From RAM1 sp041905405 (lineage in GTDB: Bacteria; Pseudomonadota; Gammaproteobacteria; Burkholderiales; Burkholderiaceae_C): a stretch of DNA of 64,000 nucleotides. Location: the NCBI GenBank assembly GCA_041905405.1, contig JAYRLC010000015.1, forward strand, positions 1 to 64,000. Reading direction: 5' to 3'. Shown here in pieces: positions 17,162 through 24,846 of this stretch (positions within the stretch are counted from its first letter, which is position 1; each line of letters starts with the position of its first letter). A model generated the notes under the pieces. It was not told the origin of the DNA and ran no database searches. It saw only the letters and a program-made list of their open reading frames with translations. A program made the translations under genes and the position numbers.

Positions 17162-18586
17162 ATGAACGCCCCCACCCAAGTCGCCCACCTCGTGCCCGAA
17201 ATCCATCAGCGCGAGGTTCCCGCAGCGCTGATCGACGCGCTGAAGGCGCGCTTTGGCGCCAACTGTTCCACGGCCATGGCTGTGCGCGAGCAGCATGGCC
17301 GCGACGAGTCGTCGTTCAACGCGCCGCCGCCCGCCGCGGTCATCTTTGCGGAGACGACGGCCGACGTGGCGGACGCCGTCAGGCTCGCGAGCGAACACAA
17401 CGTGCCGGTCATCCCGTTCGGCGTGGGCTCCTCGCTGGAAGGCCACCTGCTGGCCGTGCAGGGTGGCATCAGCATCGACGTGGGCCGCATGAACAAGGTG
17501 CTGAGCATCAACGCCGAGGACCTGACGGTCACGGTGCAGGCGGGCGTGACGCGCAAGGCGCTGAACGAGGAGATCAAGTCCACCGGCCTGTTCTTTCCGA
17601 TCGACCCGGGCGCCGACGCGACCATCGGCGGCATGAGCGCCACGCGCGCGAGCGGCACCAACGCCGTGCGCTACGGAACCATGCGCGAGAACGTGTTGGG
17701 CCTGGAGGTGGTGACAGCGTCGGGCGAGGTGATCCGCACCGGCACGCGCGCCAAGAAATCGTCGGCCGGCTACGACCTCACGCGCCTGATGGTGGGCAGC
17801 GAAGGCACGCTGGGCGTCATCACTGAAATCACGCTGCGCCTGTACCCCATCCCCGAGGCGATCAGCGCCGCGATCTGCTCGTTCCCCAGCATTGAGGCTG
17901 CCGTGCGCACCGTGATCCAGGTGATCCAGCTGGGCGTGCCGATCGCGCGCGTGGAGCTGATCGACCACAACACCGTGCGCATGGTCAATGCGCACAGCAG
18001 GCTGGGCCTGCGCGAAGAACCCATGCTGCTCATGGAGTTCCACGGCTCGCCCGCGGGCGTGAAGGAGCAGGCCGAGACCGTGCAGGACATCGCCAGCGAA
18101 TTCGGTGGCAACGCGTTCGAGTGGGCCGTCACGCCCGAGGAACGCACGCGCCTGTGGACCGCGCGGCACAACGCGTACTTTGCGGCCATCCAGAGCCGCC
18201 CCGGCTGCCGTGCGATCAGCACCGACACCTGCGTGCCGATCAGCCGCCTGGCCGACTGCCTGCTGGATTCGGTGGCCGAAACCGATGCATCGGGCATCCC
18301 GTACTTCCTGGTCGGCCACGTGGGTGACGGCAACTTCCACTTCGGCTACCTGATCGACCCCAACGACCCCAAGGAACGCGAGACGGCCGAGAAGCTGAAC
18401 AACCAGCTCGTGGCGCGCGCGCTGAGCCTGGAAGGCACCTGCACCGGCGAGCACGGCGTGGGCCTGCACAAGATGGACTTCCTGGTGACCGAGGCCGGTG
18501 CCGGCGCGGTGGACATGATGCGCACGATCAAGCGCGCGCTGGACCCCAGGAACATCATGAACCCGGGGAAGATTTTCTCGCTGTGA
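17162..18586 (+). CDS. FAD-binding oxidoreductase, D-lactate dehydrogenase/GlcD type
   Basis: The 474-residue flavoprotein of the vanillyl-alcohol-oxidase fold has FAD-binding segments VIPFGVGSSLEGH (near 80-92) and DPGADATIGGMSATRASGTN. The conserved GYDLTRLMVGSEGTLGVITE and the C-terminal HVGDGNFHF and GEHGVGLHK metal/substrate motifs follow. It probably oxidises D-lactate or another D-2-hydroxy acid and passes electrons to cytochrome c or quinone. It sits 27 bp after the D-aminoacylase gene and is likely co-transcribed. A REP-like element follows its stop codon. Confidence 0.88.
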   Translation: MNAPTQVAHLVPEIHQREVPAALIDALKARFGANCSTAMAVREQHGRDESSFNAPPPAAVIFAETTADVADAVRLASEHNVPVIPFGVGSSLEGHLLAVQGGISIDVGRMNKVLSINAEDLTVTVQAGVTRKALNEEIKSTGLFFPIDPGADATIGGMSATRASGTNAVRYGTMRENVLGLEVVTASGEVIRTGTRAKKSSAGYDLTRLMVGSEGTLGVITEITLRLYPIPEAISAAICSFPSIEAAVRTVIQVIQLGVPIARVELIDHNTVRMVNAHSRLGLREEPMLLMEFHGSPAGVKEQAETVQDIASEFGGNAFEWAVTPEERTRLWTARHNAYFAAIQSRPGCRAISTDTCVPISRLADCLLDSVAETDASGIPYFLVGHVGDGNFHFGYLIDPNDPKERETAEKLNNQLVARALSLEGTCTGEHGVGLHKMDFLVTEAGAGAVDMMRTIKRALDPRNIMNPGKIFSL

Positions 18587-18590
18587 CCCT

Positions 18591-18618
18591 GTCACCCCGG
18601 GCCTGACCCGGGGTCCAT
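18591..18618. repeat. REP-like palindromic element, single copy
   Basis: GTCACCCCGGGCCTGACCCG and the 8 bases after it fit the pattern GTCAN3CGGGCN2GACCCGN3TCCA(T/C), which is also found twice at 35565-35631. A CCCCGGG/CCCGGGG stem is possible. It lies 4 bp after a stop codon, between convergent genes, where it may also stop transcription. Confidence 0.7.
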
Positions 18619-18623
18619 GCGGT

Positions 18624-19118
18624 TCACTTCACTTCGTAACGCGGCGCCTCGCCGGGCAGCGACAGGTAGTCGATGGTGCCCATCACGTCGTCGACCAGCA
18701 TCACGGCCTTTTGCAGCGCATCGGCCTGCTCGCGTGAATTCACGCAGCCCACCAGCCACACCAGCCGCCGTTCGCCCACGACCCACACACTGGTGTCGTT
18801 GAAGCGGCCGTCCAGCCGGATGTACTGGACCACGCGCGGGATCAGGTCGGCGTCATAAAGATACGAATTGGGCAGGCGGCAACGGCCCAAGCGATAGCAA
18901 CTGGTGCCGTGGTGCGAGCGCACGTGCGCCGCGTCGCGCGCCTCCTGCGCGGTGTACAGCGGGCCAGCGGGCACGTGGCAGTTGGCGATGGCGGAGGTCA
19001 CGCGTTCGAACGGGTCGTTGAAGGCGTTGGTGCGCGGGTCCTGCGCGGCTGTTGCTGCGCAGAGCGTCGCCAGGCCGGCGGCCAACAGTTGCCCTGGACA
19101 TCGCAGCGTGCGTTTCAC
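18624..19118 (-). CDS. Secreted BON-domain-like protein
   Basis: This 164-residue protein begins at a GTG whose last two bases overlap the marR stop as GTGA, so translation is coupled. It has a basic signal peptide (MKRTLRCPGQLLAAGLATLC), a central region with several Cys and His (HVRSHHGTSCYRLGRCRLP) and a C-terminal BON-like domain (LVWLVGCVNSREQADALQKA, then VDDVMGTIDY). BON domains bind membranes or phospholipids in the envelope. The four cysteines could form disulfides. The partnership with a MarR regulator is shown by the overlap, but its purpose is unclear. Confidence 0.75.
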   Translation of the reverse strand: MKRTLRCPGQLLAAGLATLCAATAAQDPRTNAFNDPFERVTSAIANCHVPAGPLYTAQEARDAAHVRSHHGTSCYRLGRCRLPNSYLYDADLIPRVVQYIRLDGRFNDTSVWVVGERRLVWLVGCVNSREQADALQKAVMLVDDVMGTIDYLSLPGEAPRYEVK

Positions 19119-19624
19119 GGCGCGCCCCTCGCACCCGCCCCACCGTGCCGGCGGCGGTCGGCCTTGGGCAGTTCGGCATCGGCCATCCAGGTGCCCGCGC
19201 GTTGCTCCAGCCGCGACAGCAGCGCATCGAACTGCGCCTGCTCCTGCGCGGTGAACACGGCCATCAGGCTTGCATTGAGCTGCTGCACCACCGGGTACAG
19301 CGCGTCGAAAATGGCGCGGCCATCGCCGGTCAGGCCGATGGTCACGTAGCGTCGGTCGTTGGCGCGCGGCGTGCGAATGGCCAGGCCCTTGTCCACCAGC
19401 AGCGTCACGGCGCGCGAGGTGCGGGCGGGCTCGATGCGCGCGCGCTGCGCGAGTTCGCCCGACAGCAGCGGGCCGTCGCGGCCCAGCGTCATGATCATGC
19501 GCCACTCGCGCCGCGTGATGCCATAGCGGCCTTCGCAGATGCGGATCAGCGGCTGCCCCGTGAGCGACGCCAGCTTGTTCAGCCGGAACATCAGCAGGTC
19601 ACTGGACGTGGGGGTGTGGGCCAT
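19115..19624 (-). CDS. MarR family transcriptional regulator
   Basis: The 169-residue winged-helix protein has ITRREWRMIMTLGRDGPLLSG leading into the recognition helix (ARIEPARTSRAVTLLVDKG) and the basic wing (RTPRANDRRYVTIGLTGDG). The C-terminal helices form the dimer interface. It is divergent from a tctC gene, and a perfect 6+5+6 palindrome at 19652-19668 lies between them, so it probably represses both itself and the TctC protein. The stop overlaps the GTG start of the BON-domain gene. MarR proteins often sense aromatic acids; the ligand is unknown here. Confidence 0.9.
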   Translation of the reverse strand: MAHTPTSSDLLMFRLNKLASLTGQPLIRICEGRYGITRREWRMIMTLGRDGPLLSGELAQRARIEPARTSRAVTLLVDKGLAIRTPRANDRRYVTIGLTGDGRAIFDALYPVVQQLNASLMAVFTAQEQAQFDALLSRLEQRAGTWMADAELPKADRRRHGGAGARGAP

Positions 19625-19651
19625 GGCGCGGCGCGGGAAAACCCCGAGGTT

Positions 19652-19668
19652 AGTTCATTTTGTGAACT
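19652..19668. promoter_or_regulatory. Candidate MarR operator
   Basis: AGTTCA-TTTTG-TGAACT is a perfect inverted repeat 28 bp upstream of marR and 54 bp upstream of tctC. It is the only symmetrical sequence in the 97-bp divergent promoter region, and its AT-rich centre is typical of MarR boxes. Confidence 0.65.
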
Positions 19669-19721
19669 GTCGGCCCGCTCGCTAGATTGGGGTTTGCACC
19701 GCATCGCAGGAGACAAACCCC

Positions 19722-20729
19722 ATGACCGCCAGAACCCTTTCACCGCTTCGCGCCCGCGGCACCGTCCGCGCCGCCTGGACCGCGATGGCCGTTGCCGTGC
19801 TGGCGATCGCGCTGCCCGCGTCGGCGCAGACCTGGCCCGCCCGGCCCGTGACCCTGGTGGTGGGCACGCCGGCCGGCGGGGCGATCGACGTGTACGCGCG
19901 CGCGCTCGCGCTGCATCTGGGCAAGGTGACGGGCGGCAACTTCCTGGTGGACAACCGCGCCGGCGCCAACGGCAACATCAGCGCCGAGTATGTGCTGAAG
20001 GCGCCCGCCGACGGCACCACGCTGTGGATCGGCACGCACGCCATGGTCACGATCAACCCGTCGGCCTATGCCAGCCTGCGCTGGAAGCAGTCCGACTTCG
20101 TGCCCATCGCCAAGGGCGTCGAGGCGCCGCTGATGCTGGTGACGAACGCCGGCGTGCCGGCCAGGACCTTTCCCGACCTGATCAAGTGGGTGCAGGCCAA
20201 CCCCGGCAAGGCGTCGTACGCGTCGTTCAGCCCCGGCACGCCGTCGCAGTTCCTGGGCTTTCAGCTCAACGAGAAGCTCAAGCTGGACATGGTGCACGTG
20301 CCGTACAAGGGATCGGCCCCGCAGGTCGTGGACCTGGTGTCGGGCCAGGTGCCGCTGGGCTTCACGCAACTGCAGACCGCGTTGCCGCAGGTGCAGGCCG
20401 GCAAACTCAATGCGCTGGCCGTGACCAGCGCGCAGCGCTCGCGCTTTGCGCCGCAGGTGCCCACCATGGCCGAGCTGGGCCACCCGGACATGAACACGTC
20501 GATCTGGTTCGGCCTGTTCGCGCCGGCCGCCACCCCCAGGGCGGCGCTGGACGCGATCCGCGCGGCCACGCTGAAGGTGCAGGCCGACCCTGAGTACCGC
20601 AAGCACCTGGAGGCCAATGGCTTTGACGTGTCGTCCGAGCACGGCGAGGCGTTCGAAAAAGCCATTGCCGCCGAGACCGCGCGCTGGGCGCAGGTGGTGC
20701 GGGCGACAGGGTTCAAGGCGAACGACTAA
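19722..20729 (+). CDS. Tripartite tricarboxylate transporter (Bug/TctC) solute-binding protein
   Basis: The 335-residue periplasmic binding protein has a cleavable signal ending ALPASAQ. Family motifs are PVTLVVGTPAGGAIDVYARALA (first 18 shown by position 44-65) and VDNRAGANGNI, followed by VPYKGSAPQVVDLVSGQV and the late GLFAPAATPRAALDAI. Bug proteins deliver carboxylates to TctAB transporters or act as orphan sensors. No tctA or tctB gene is in the window, which is the usual situation in Comamonadaceae. It is probably controlled by the divergent MarR protein. A strong bidirectional terminator follows. Confidence 0.9.
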   Translation: MTARTLSPLRARGTVRAAWTAMAVAVLAIALPASAQTWPARPVTLVVGTPAGGAIDVYARALALHLGKVTGGNFLVDNRAGANGNISAEYVLKAPADGTTLWIGTHAMVTINPSAYASLRWKQSDFVPIAKGVEAPLMLVTNAGVPARTFPDLIKWVQANPGKASYASFSPGTPSQFLGFQLNEKLKLDMVHVPYKGSAPQVVDLVSGQVPLGFTQLQTALPQVQAGKLNALAVTSAQRSRFAPQVPTMAELGHPDMNTSIWFGLFAPAATPRAALDAIRAATLKVQADPEYRKHLEANGFDVSSEHGEAFEKAIAAETARWAQVVRATGFKAND

Positions 20730-20744
20730 GCCGCCGCACTTATG

Positions 20745-20774
20745 AAAAAGGGGCTGCACCTGCAGCCCCTTTTT
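20745..20774. terminator. Bidirectional rho-independent terminator
   Basis: AAAAAGGGGCTGCA-CC-TGCAGCCCCTTTTT is a perfect 14-bp stem with A and T tracts on both sides. It serves tctC on the plus strand and the convergent lipoprotein gene on the minus strand. Confidence 0.92.
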
Positions 20775-20789
20775 CGTCATGGCCCCGGC

Positions 20790-21113
20790 TCAGACCACCT
20801 GGCAGTTCTTGCCGGCCGCGATCTTTTCGAGATGCATCTGGCGCGCCTTGGCGGCGTCGATCGCCTCTTCGGTGTTCTTGTACGTGCCGATCATGGCGGG
20901 CCAGAAGAAGATAGCGGCAGCGACATTGGTTCCCGTCACGCCACGCTCCTTGCGGGCCTTGCTTTCAAAGTCCATGGCCTCGGCATAGGCCGATTTGAGC
21001 TGCGGGCAGGTCATGTCGCTGTCTCGCGCCTGCTTGGACTGCACCACTTCGGGCGTGGCGCAGCCACCCAGCATTGCCAGGGTCGTAACCCCGGCCAGTA
21101 CGGCTTTCATCAT
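20790..21113 (-). CDS. Small lipoprotein of unknown function
   Basis: This 107-residue protein has a short lipoprotein signal with lipobox LGGC (Cys near residue 18). A helical mature part follows (CPQLKSAYAEAMDFESKARK), then a hydrophobic glycine/alanine stretch (VAAAIFFWPAMIG) and a charged C-terminal helix ending GKNCQVV. Two adjacent ATG codons can serve as start. Similar small lipoproteins with a central membrane-inserting segment occur widely in proteobacteria, but I know no function. It ends at a bidirectional terminator and is followed by parB on the same strand, apparently as a separate unit. Confidence 0.8.
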   Translation of the reverse strand: MMKAVLAGVTTLAMLGGCATPEVVQSKQARDSDMTCPQLKSAYAEAMDFESKARKERGVTGTNVAAAIFFWPAMIGTYKNTEEAIDAAKARQMHLEKIAAGKNCQVV

Positions 21114-21195
21114 TTTCGATATCCCTCCTTCAATTGAAGCAAAACCGCTTATTGCGGCGCGCCAATTGTAAGAAGAAATATCTATTATTTCCGGA

Positions 21196-22140
21196 TCAAT
21201 TGCCCCGCAGCTTGTCGATCAGGCCGTTCAGCTCGTCCAGCGAGCCGAAATGGATGGCCAGCTCGCCCATCTCCTCCGTCCGGCCGTGGCGCTTGACGCG
21301 CTTTTTCACGCGGACCTCGACCTCGGCCGTGAGCAGGTCGGACAGCTCCTCTTCCACGCGCTTCATGTCGCGTGACTTTTCTTTCTTGGGTTTGGGCGAG
21401 ACCAGGTTGAATTCGGCGCCCAGCTTCTTCACCAGGCTTTCGGCCTCGCGCACCGACATCTTTCTGGCGGCGATCTGGTTGGCCGCCGTGATCTGCGCGG
21501 CGCGGTCCAGCGCCAGCAGCGCGCGGGCATGGCCCATGTCCAGGTCGCCGGCCATCAGCATGGTCTGCACCGGGTCGGCCAGGTTCAGCAGGCGCAGCAG
21601 GTTGCTGGCGGCACTGCGCGAGCGGCCCACGGCCTGCGCGGCCAGCTCGTGCGTGAGGCCGAATTCCTTGATGAGCCGCTGCAGGCCCTGCGCCTCTTCG
21701 AGCGGGTTCAGGTCTTCGCGCTGGATGTTTTCGATCAGCGCCATGGCGGCGGCGGCTTCATTCGGCACATCGCGCACCAGCACCGGCACGCTGTCCAGGC
21801 CGGCGAGTTTGGCGGCGCGGAAGCGGCGCTCGCCCGCGATGATTTCGTATTTGCCGGCGTTGTTGCCCTGCGCATCGCCGTTGGGCAGCTGGCGCACGAG
21901 GATGGGCTGCATGATGCCCTGCGCCTTGATGCTCTCGGCCAGCTCGTACAGCGCGCCTTCGTCCATGCGCGTGCGCGGCTGGTACATGCCGGGAACCATG
22001 TCGGTCAGGCGCAGCGACGCGGGCTGGCCGGGGCTGTTGGCCTGCTTGTCGGCGGCGGCGGCAGAGGTGCCCTCTTCCACCTTGGGGCCCAACAGGGCTT
22101 CGAGTCCGCGGCCCAGGCCCTTGGGTTTCTTGGTGACCAT
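21196..22140 (-). CDS. parB: Chromosome partitioning protein ParB
   Basis: The 314-residue ParB/Spo0J protein binds parS, spreads as a CTP-dependent clamp and recruits ParA and SMC. Visible parts are the N-terminal KGLGRGLEALLG, which contacts ParA, and the CTP/ParB-Srx motif IIAGERRFRAAKLAG. NIQREDLNPLEEAQG and the HTH ELAAQAVGRSRSAASNLLRL follow. The C-terminal dimer helix ends NGLIDKLRGN. Start at 22140 is the standard N-terminus. It is last in the run mnmG-rsmG-lysE-parA-hydrolase-parB. Three parS-like sites lie upstream in mnmG and rsmG. Confidence 0.95.
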   Translation of the reverse strand: MVTKKPKGLGRGLEALLGPKVEEGTSAAAADKQANSPGQPASLRLTDMVPGMYQPRTRMDEGALYELAESIKAQGIMQPILVRQLPNGDAQGNNAGKYEIIAGERRFRAAKLAGLDSVPVLVRDVPNEAAAAMALIENIQREDLNPLEEAQGLQRLIKEFGLTHELAAQAVGRSRSAASNLLRLLNLADPVQTMLMAGDLDMGHARALLALDRAAQITAANQIAARKMSVREAESLVKKLGAEFNLVSPKPKKEKSRDMKRVEEELSDLLTAEVEVRVKKRVKRHGRTEEMGELAIHFGSLDELNGLIDKLRGN

Positions 22141-22148
22141 GTTCTGTC

Positions 22149-22688
22149 TTAGTCTTTCATCAAATCTTGCAGGAGCACATGGCCCTCGGGCCAGCTGCCC
22201 AGGCCGGATTCGGCGTTGATGTGGCCGCACTGGCCGTAGTCCATGAACTGCGAGCCCCAGCAGTGCGCGAACAGGCGCGCGCGCTCGAAGGCGCAGTACG
22301 GGTCGTTGCGGCTGCCCAGCAGCACGCTGGTGAATGGCAGTTTGACGAGCTCCACGGGCACCCAGCTGTGCAGCGCGCCGCGCAGCTCTTCACGCTCGGG
22401 GTCGCCAGGGGCGACAAGCAGCGCGCCTTTGACGCGGTGCGTGTTCTGGCTGATCGCCGCCCACGCCGCCGTGAGCATGCAGCCCAGGCTGTGCGCGACC
22501 AGCACCACGGGCTCGTCGCGCGAGAGGATCACCTCTTCCAGCCGGGTGATCCAGTCGCCGCGCAGCGGGTGGTCCCAGTCGTGCTGCTCCACGCGCACGT
22601 AGCCGTGGCGCTGTTCCCACAGGCTTTGCCAGTGTTGTGGGCCGCTGTTCTGCCAGCCGGGCAGGATGAGCACGTTGGAGGGCTTCAT
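22149..22688 (-). CDS. RBBP9/YdeN family serine hydrolase
   Basis: This 179-residue small alpha/beta hydrolase has ILPGWQNSGPQHWQSLWE near the N-terminus, the nucleophile elbow VLVAHSLGC, the acidic turn LGSRNDPYC, and the catalytic His in CGHINAESGLGSWPEG. These match the RBBP9/YdeN family completely. It lies between parA and parB, 8 bp before the parB start, so it is part of the partition operon in this lineage. A link to chromosome segregation is not established. The placement may be historical. Confidence 0.9.
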   Translation of the reverse strand: MKPSNVLILPGWQNSGPQHWQSLWEQRHGYVRVEQHDWDHPLRGDWITRLEEVILSRDEPVVLVAHSLGCMLTAAWAAISQNTHRVKGALLVAPGDPEREELRGALHSWVPVELVKLPFTSVLLGSRNDPYCAFERARLFAHCWGSQFMDYGQCGHINAESGLGSWPEGHVLLQDLMKD

Positions 22689-22740
22689 TGCTACAGTTTT
22701 GATAGCTTGAAATCGTTGATGGTCGGGGCTTGTGGGCCGG

Positions 22741-23511
22741 TCACATCTTTCCGATGCGCTGCACCATCTCGCCGGCGAATTCCACGAAAGCCTGGCTGCC
22801 GCGGGCCGACGGGTCGAACACCACGCCCGGCAGGCCGTAGCTGGGCGCTTCGGCCAGGCGCACGTTGCGCGGGATCACGGTGTTGAACACCTTGTCGCCA
22901 AAGTGCGCCTTGAGCTGGTCGCTGACCTGCTGCTGCAGCGTGATGCGCGGGTCGAACATGACGCGCAGCAGGCCGATGATCTGCAGGTCGGGGTTGAGGT
23001 TGGCGTGCACCTGCTTGATGGTGTTGACCAGGTCCGTCAGCCCTTCGAGCGCGAAGTACTCGCACTGCATGGGCACGATCACGCCATGGGCGCAGCACAG
23101 GCCGTTGAGCGTGAGCATACTCAACGATGGCGGGCAGTCGATGAGCACGAAGTCGTAGTCGGCTTCTACTGCGGCCAGGGCCTGCTTGAGGCGCTTGTCG
23201 CGGAGGTCCAGCTCGACCAGCTCGACCTCGGCGCCGGCCAGTTCGCGGTTGGCGCCCAGCACGTGGTAGCCGCATTTTTCCGAGAGAACCGCCGCCTCTT
23301 TGACCGAAGCGGATTCGAGCAGCACGTCATAGACCGTGAGTTCGAGCTTGCGCTTGTCCACGCCCGAGCCCATGGTCGCATTGCCCTGCGGGTCCAGGTC
23401 GACCATGAGCACGCGCTGGCCGATCTTGGCCAGGCCGGCGGCCAGGTTGACGGTGGTGGTCGTCTTGCCGACGCCGCCCTTCTGGTTGGCGACGCAAAAG
23501 ATTTTTGCCAT
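22741..23511 (-). CDS. parA: Chromosome partitioning ATPase ParA
   Basis: This 256-residue deviant Walker ATPase has NQKGGVGKTTTTVNL (residues 9-23) with the signature lysine. MVDLDPQGNAT follows as Walker A', and VLIDCPPSLSMLT as Walker B. It lacks the N-terminal HTH of plasmid ParA proteins, as chromosomal Soj-type proteins do. It acts with ParB to move the origin region. It starts 13 bp from the stop of the lysE-like gene. A small RBBP9-type hydrolase gene separates it from parB. Confidence 0.95.
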   Translation of the reverse strand: MAKIFCVANQKGGVGKTTTTVNLAAGLAKIGQRVLMVDLDPQGNATMGSGVDKRKLELTVYDVLLESASVKEAAVLSEKCGYHVLGANRELAGAEVELVELDLRDKRLKQALAAVEADYDFVLIDCPPSLSMLTLNGLCCAHGVIVPMQCEYFALEGLTDLVNTIKQVHANLNPDLQIIGLLRVMFDPRITLQQQVSDQLKAHFGDKVFNTVIPRNVRLAEAPSYGLPGVVFDPSARGSQAFVEFAGEMVQRIGKM

Positions 23512-23523
23512 GACTGCCGGGCC

Positions 23524-24138
23524 TTACTTGGACAGAGCGAGCTTGACGCCGAAGCCGATCAGGAAAACACCCGCCAGCTTTTCAAGCACACGGCCGATGA
23601 CCGGATTGGCGCGCATGCGCGTGGCCAGAAAGTAGGTCAACAACGTGGCCGCCAGCCCATAGAGGAAGGTCAGCACGGCAATGGTTAGCGCCATGACACC
23701 AAAGGTCATCAGCCCCTGATGGCGGGCGGGGTCCACGAACAGCGGGAAGAACGCCATGTAGAACACGATGGCCTTGGGGTTGAGCAGCGTGATGAACAGT
23801 GCCTGCTTGAAGTAGCGGCGCGGCTCGATGTTGAGCACTGGCGCGTCGCCGGGCTTGGCAGTCAGCATCTTGAATCCCAGCCAGGCCAGGTAAGCGGCGC
23901 CCAGCCACTGAACGGCATGAAACGCCGCCGGGTACGCGGTCAGCAGCGCGGCCACGCCGCCCACGGCCATCCACATCAGGACCTGGTCACCGGCGATCAC
24001 GCCGAAGGTGGCGGCCAGGCCACCCCGGATGCCACCCTTGCTGGTAGAGGTCACCAAGGCCAGGTTGCCGGGGCCCGGTATGGCCAGAAAAACGATGATC
24101 GCGACGACGAATGCGCCGTAGTCTGCAATGCCGAACAT
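23524..24138 (-). CDS. LysE family exporter
   Basis: This 204-residue inner-membrane protein of about six helices has the family N-terminus FLAIPGPGNLALVTSTSKGG, then GDQVLMWMAVGGVAALL, and LFITLLNPKAIVFYMAFFPLF with the conserved NPK. LysE/RhtB proteins export basic or neutral amino acids. It lies between rsmG and parA, reading with them, and probably belongs to the same transcript. The substrate is unknown. Confidence 0.9.
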   Translation of the reverse strand: MFGIADYGAFVVAIIVFLAIPGPGNLALVTSTSKGGIRGGLAATFGVIAGDQVLMWMAVGGVAALLTAYPAAFHAVQWLGAAYLAWLGFKMLTAKPGDAPVLNIEPRRYFKQALFITLLNPKAIVFYMAFFPLFVDPARHQGLMTFGVMALTIAVLTFLYGLAATLLTYFLATRMRANPVIGRVLEKLAGVFLIGFGVKLALSK

Positions 24139-24189
24139 GGGAACCCTCTTGGTGACTGGACGGCAGGCGGCCGCCGCGAGGGATCGAGT

Positions 24190-24846
24190 TTACGTTACCC
24201 CCGGCACAACCCGACGCAACCAGACGATGCAACGGTCGGCGTCCAACCCCGGGACCGCGAGTTGTTCCACGTGAAACACACCCACGCCGGGCGGTAGCGC
24301 CGCGATTTCGTCTTCAGGATGCTTGCCTTTCATGGCCAGCCAGACACCGCCCTGCCCCAGCGCCCCGCCGGACCAGTTCACGAAATCGGCCAACGAGGCA
24401 AAGGCCCGGGAGCTGATGACGTCGAACGGACCGGCCAGGTTTTCGACCCGGGCATGGACGCCGCGCAGATTGGGCAGCTTCAGGCTGGCCGCGACCTGCT
24501 GGATGAACGCAGCCTTTTTGGCGACGGTGTCCACGCAGCTCACATCCACTTCCGGGCAGCAGATGGCAATAACGGCGCCGGGCAGTCCCGCGCCAGAGCC
24601 GACATCCAGCAACTGGATCGGTTTGCCGCCAGTCCGTCGCCGCAGCGGCACGACCGCCGCCAGGCTGTCCAGCAAGTGGTGCGTCAACATTTCCTGCGGG
24701 TCGCGCACGGCCGTCAGGTTGTAAACCTTGGTCCATTTCTGGATCAGAGCCTGGTAGTCCAGCAATTGAGCGATTTGGGCGTCGGTCAGGTCCAGGCCCA
24801 GTTCGGCGGCCCCGGCGCGCAGGTTAGCTTCCAGGTCGCTCGCCAT
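24190..24846 (-). CDS. rsmG: 16S rRNA (guanine527-N7)-methyltransferase RsmG
   Basis: This 218-residue SAM-dependent methyltransferase modifies G527 of 16S rRNA. The SAM-binding loop LLDVGSGAGLPG lies at residues 79-90 and is preceded by YNLTAVRDPQEMLTHHLLDS, the RsmG signature. FDVISSRAFASLADF follows. The start ATG overlaps the mnmG stop as ATGA. A parS-like site with one mismatch (24263-24278) lies within its C-terminal coding region. Confidence 0.95.
   Translation of the reverse strand: MASDLEANLRAGAAELGLDLTDAQIAQLLDYQALIQKWTKVYNLTAVRDPQEMLTHHLLDSLAAVVPLRRRTGGKPIQLLDVGSGAGLPGAVIAICCPEVDVSCVDTVAKKAAFIQQVAASLKLPNLRGVHARVENLAGPFDVISSRAFASLADFVNWSGGALGQGGVWLAMKGKHPEDEIAALPPGVGVFHVEQLAVPGLDADRCIVWLRRVVPGVT
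24263..24278. other. parS-like site 3 (one mismatch)
   Basis: TGTTCCACGTGAAACA differs from the consensus TGTTTCACGTGAAACA at one base. It lies inside the rsmG coding region and is a likely weaker ParB binding site. Confidence 0.8.

Noticed and set aside
22689..22740. GCTA-N9-TAGC sequence between the RBBP9-type gene and parA
   Set aside because: A 4-bp stem is too short to claim a repeat or terminator from one copy.
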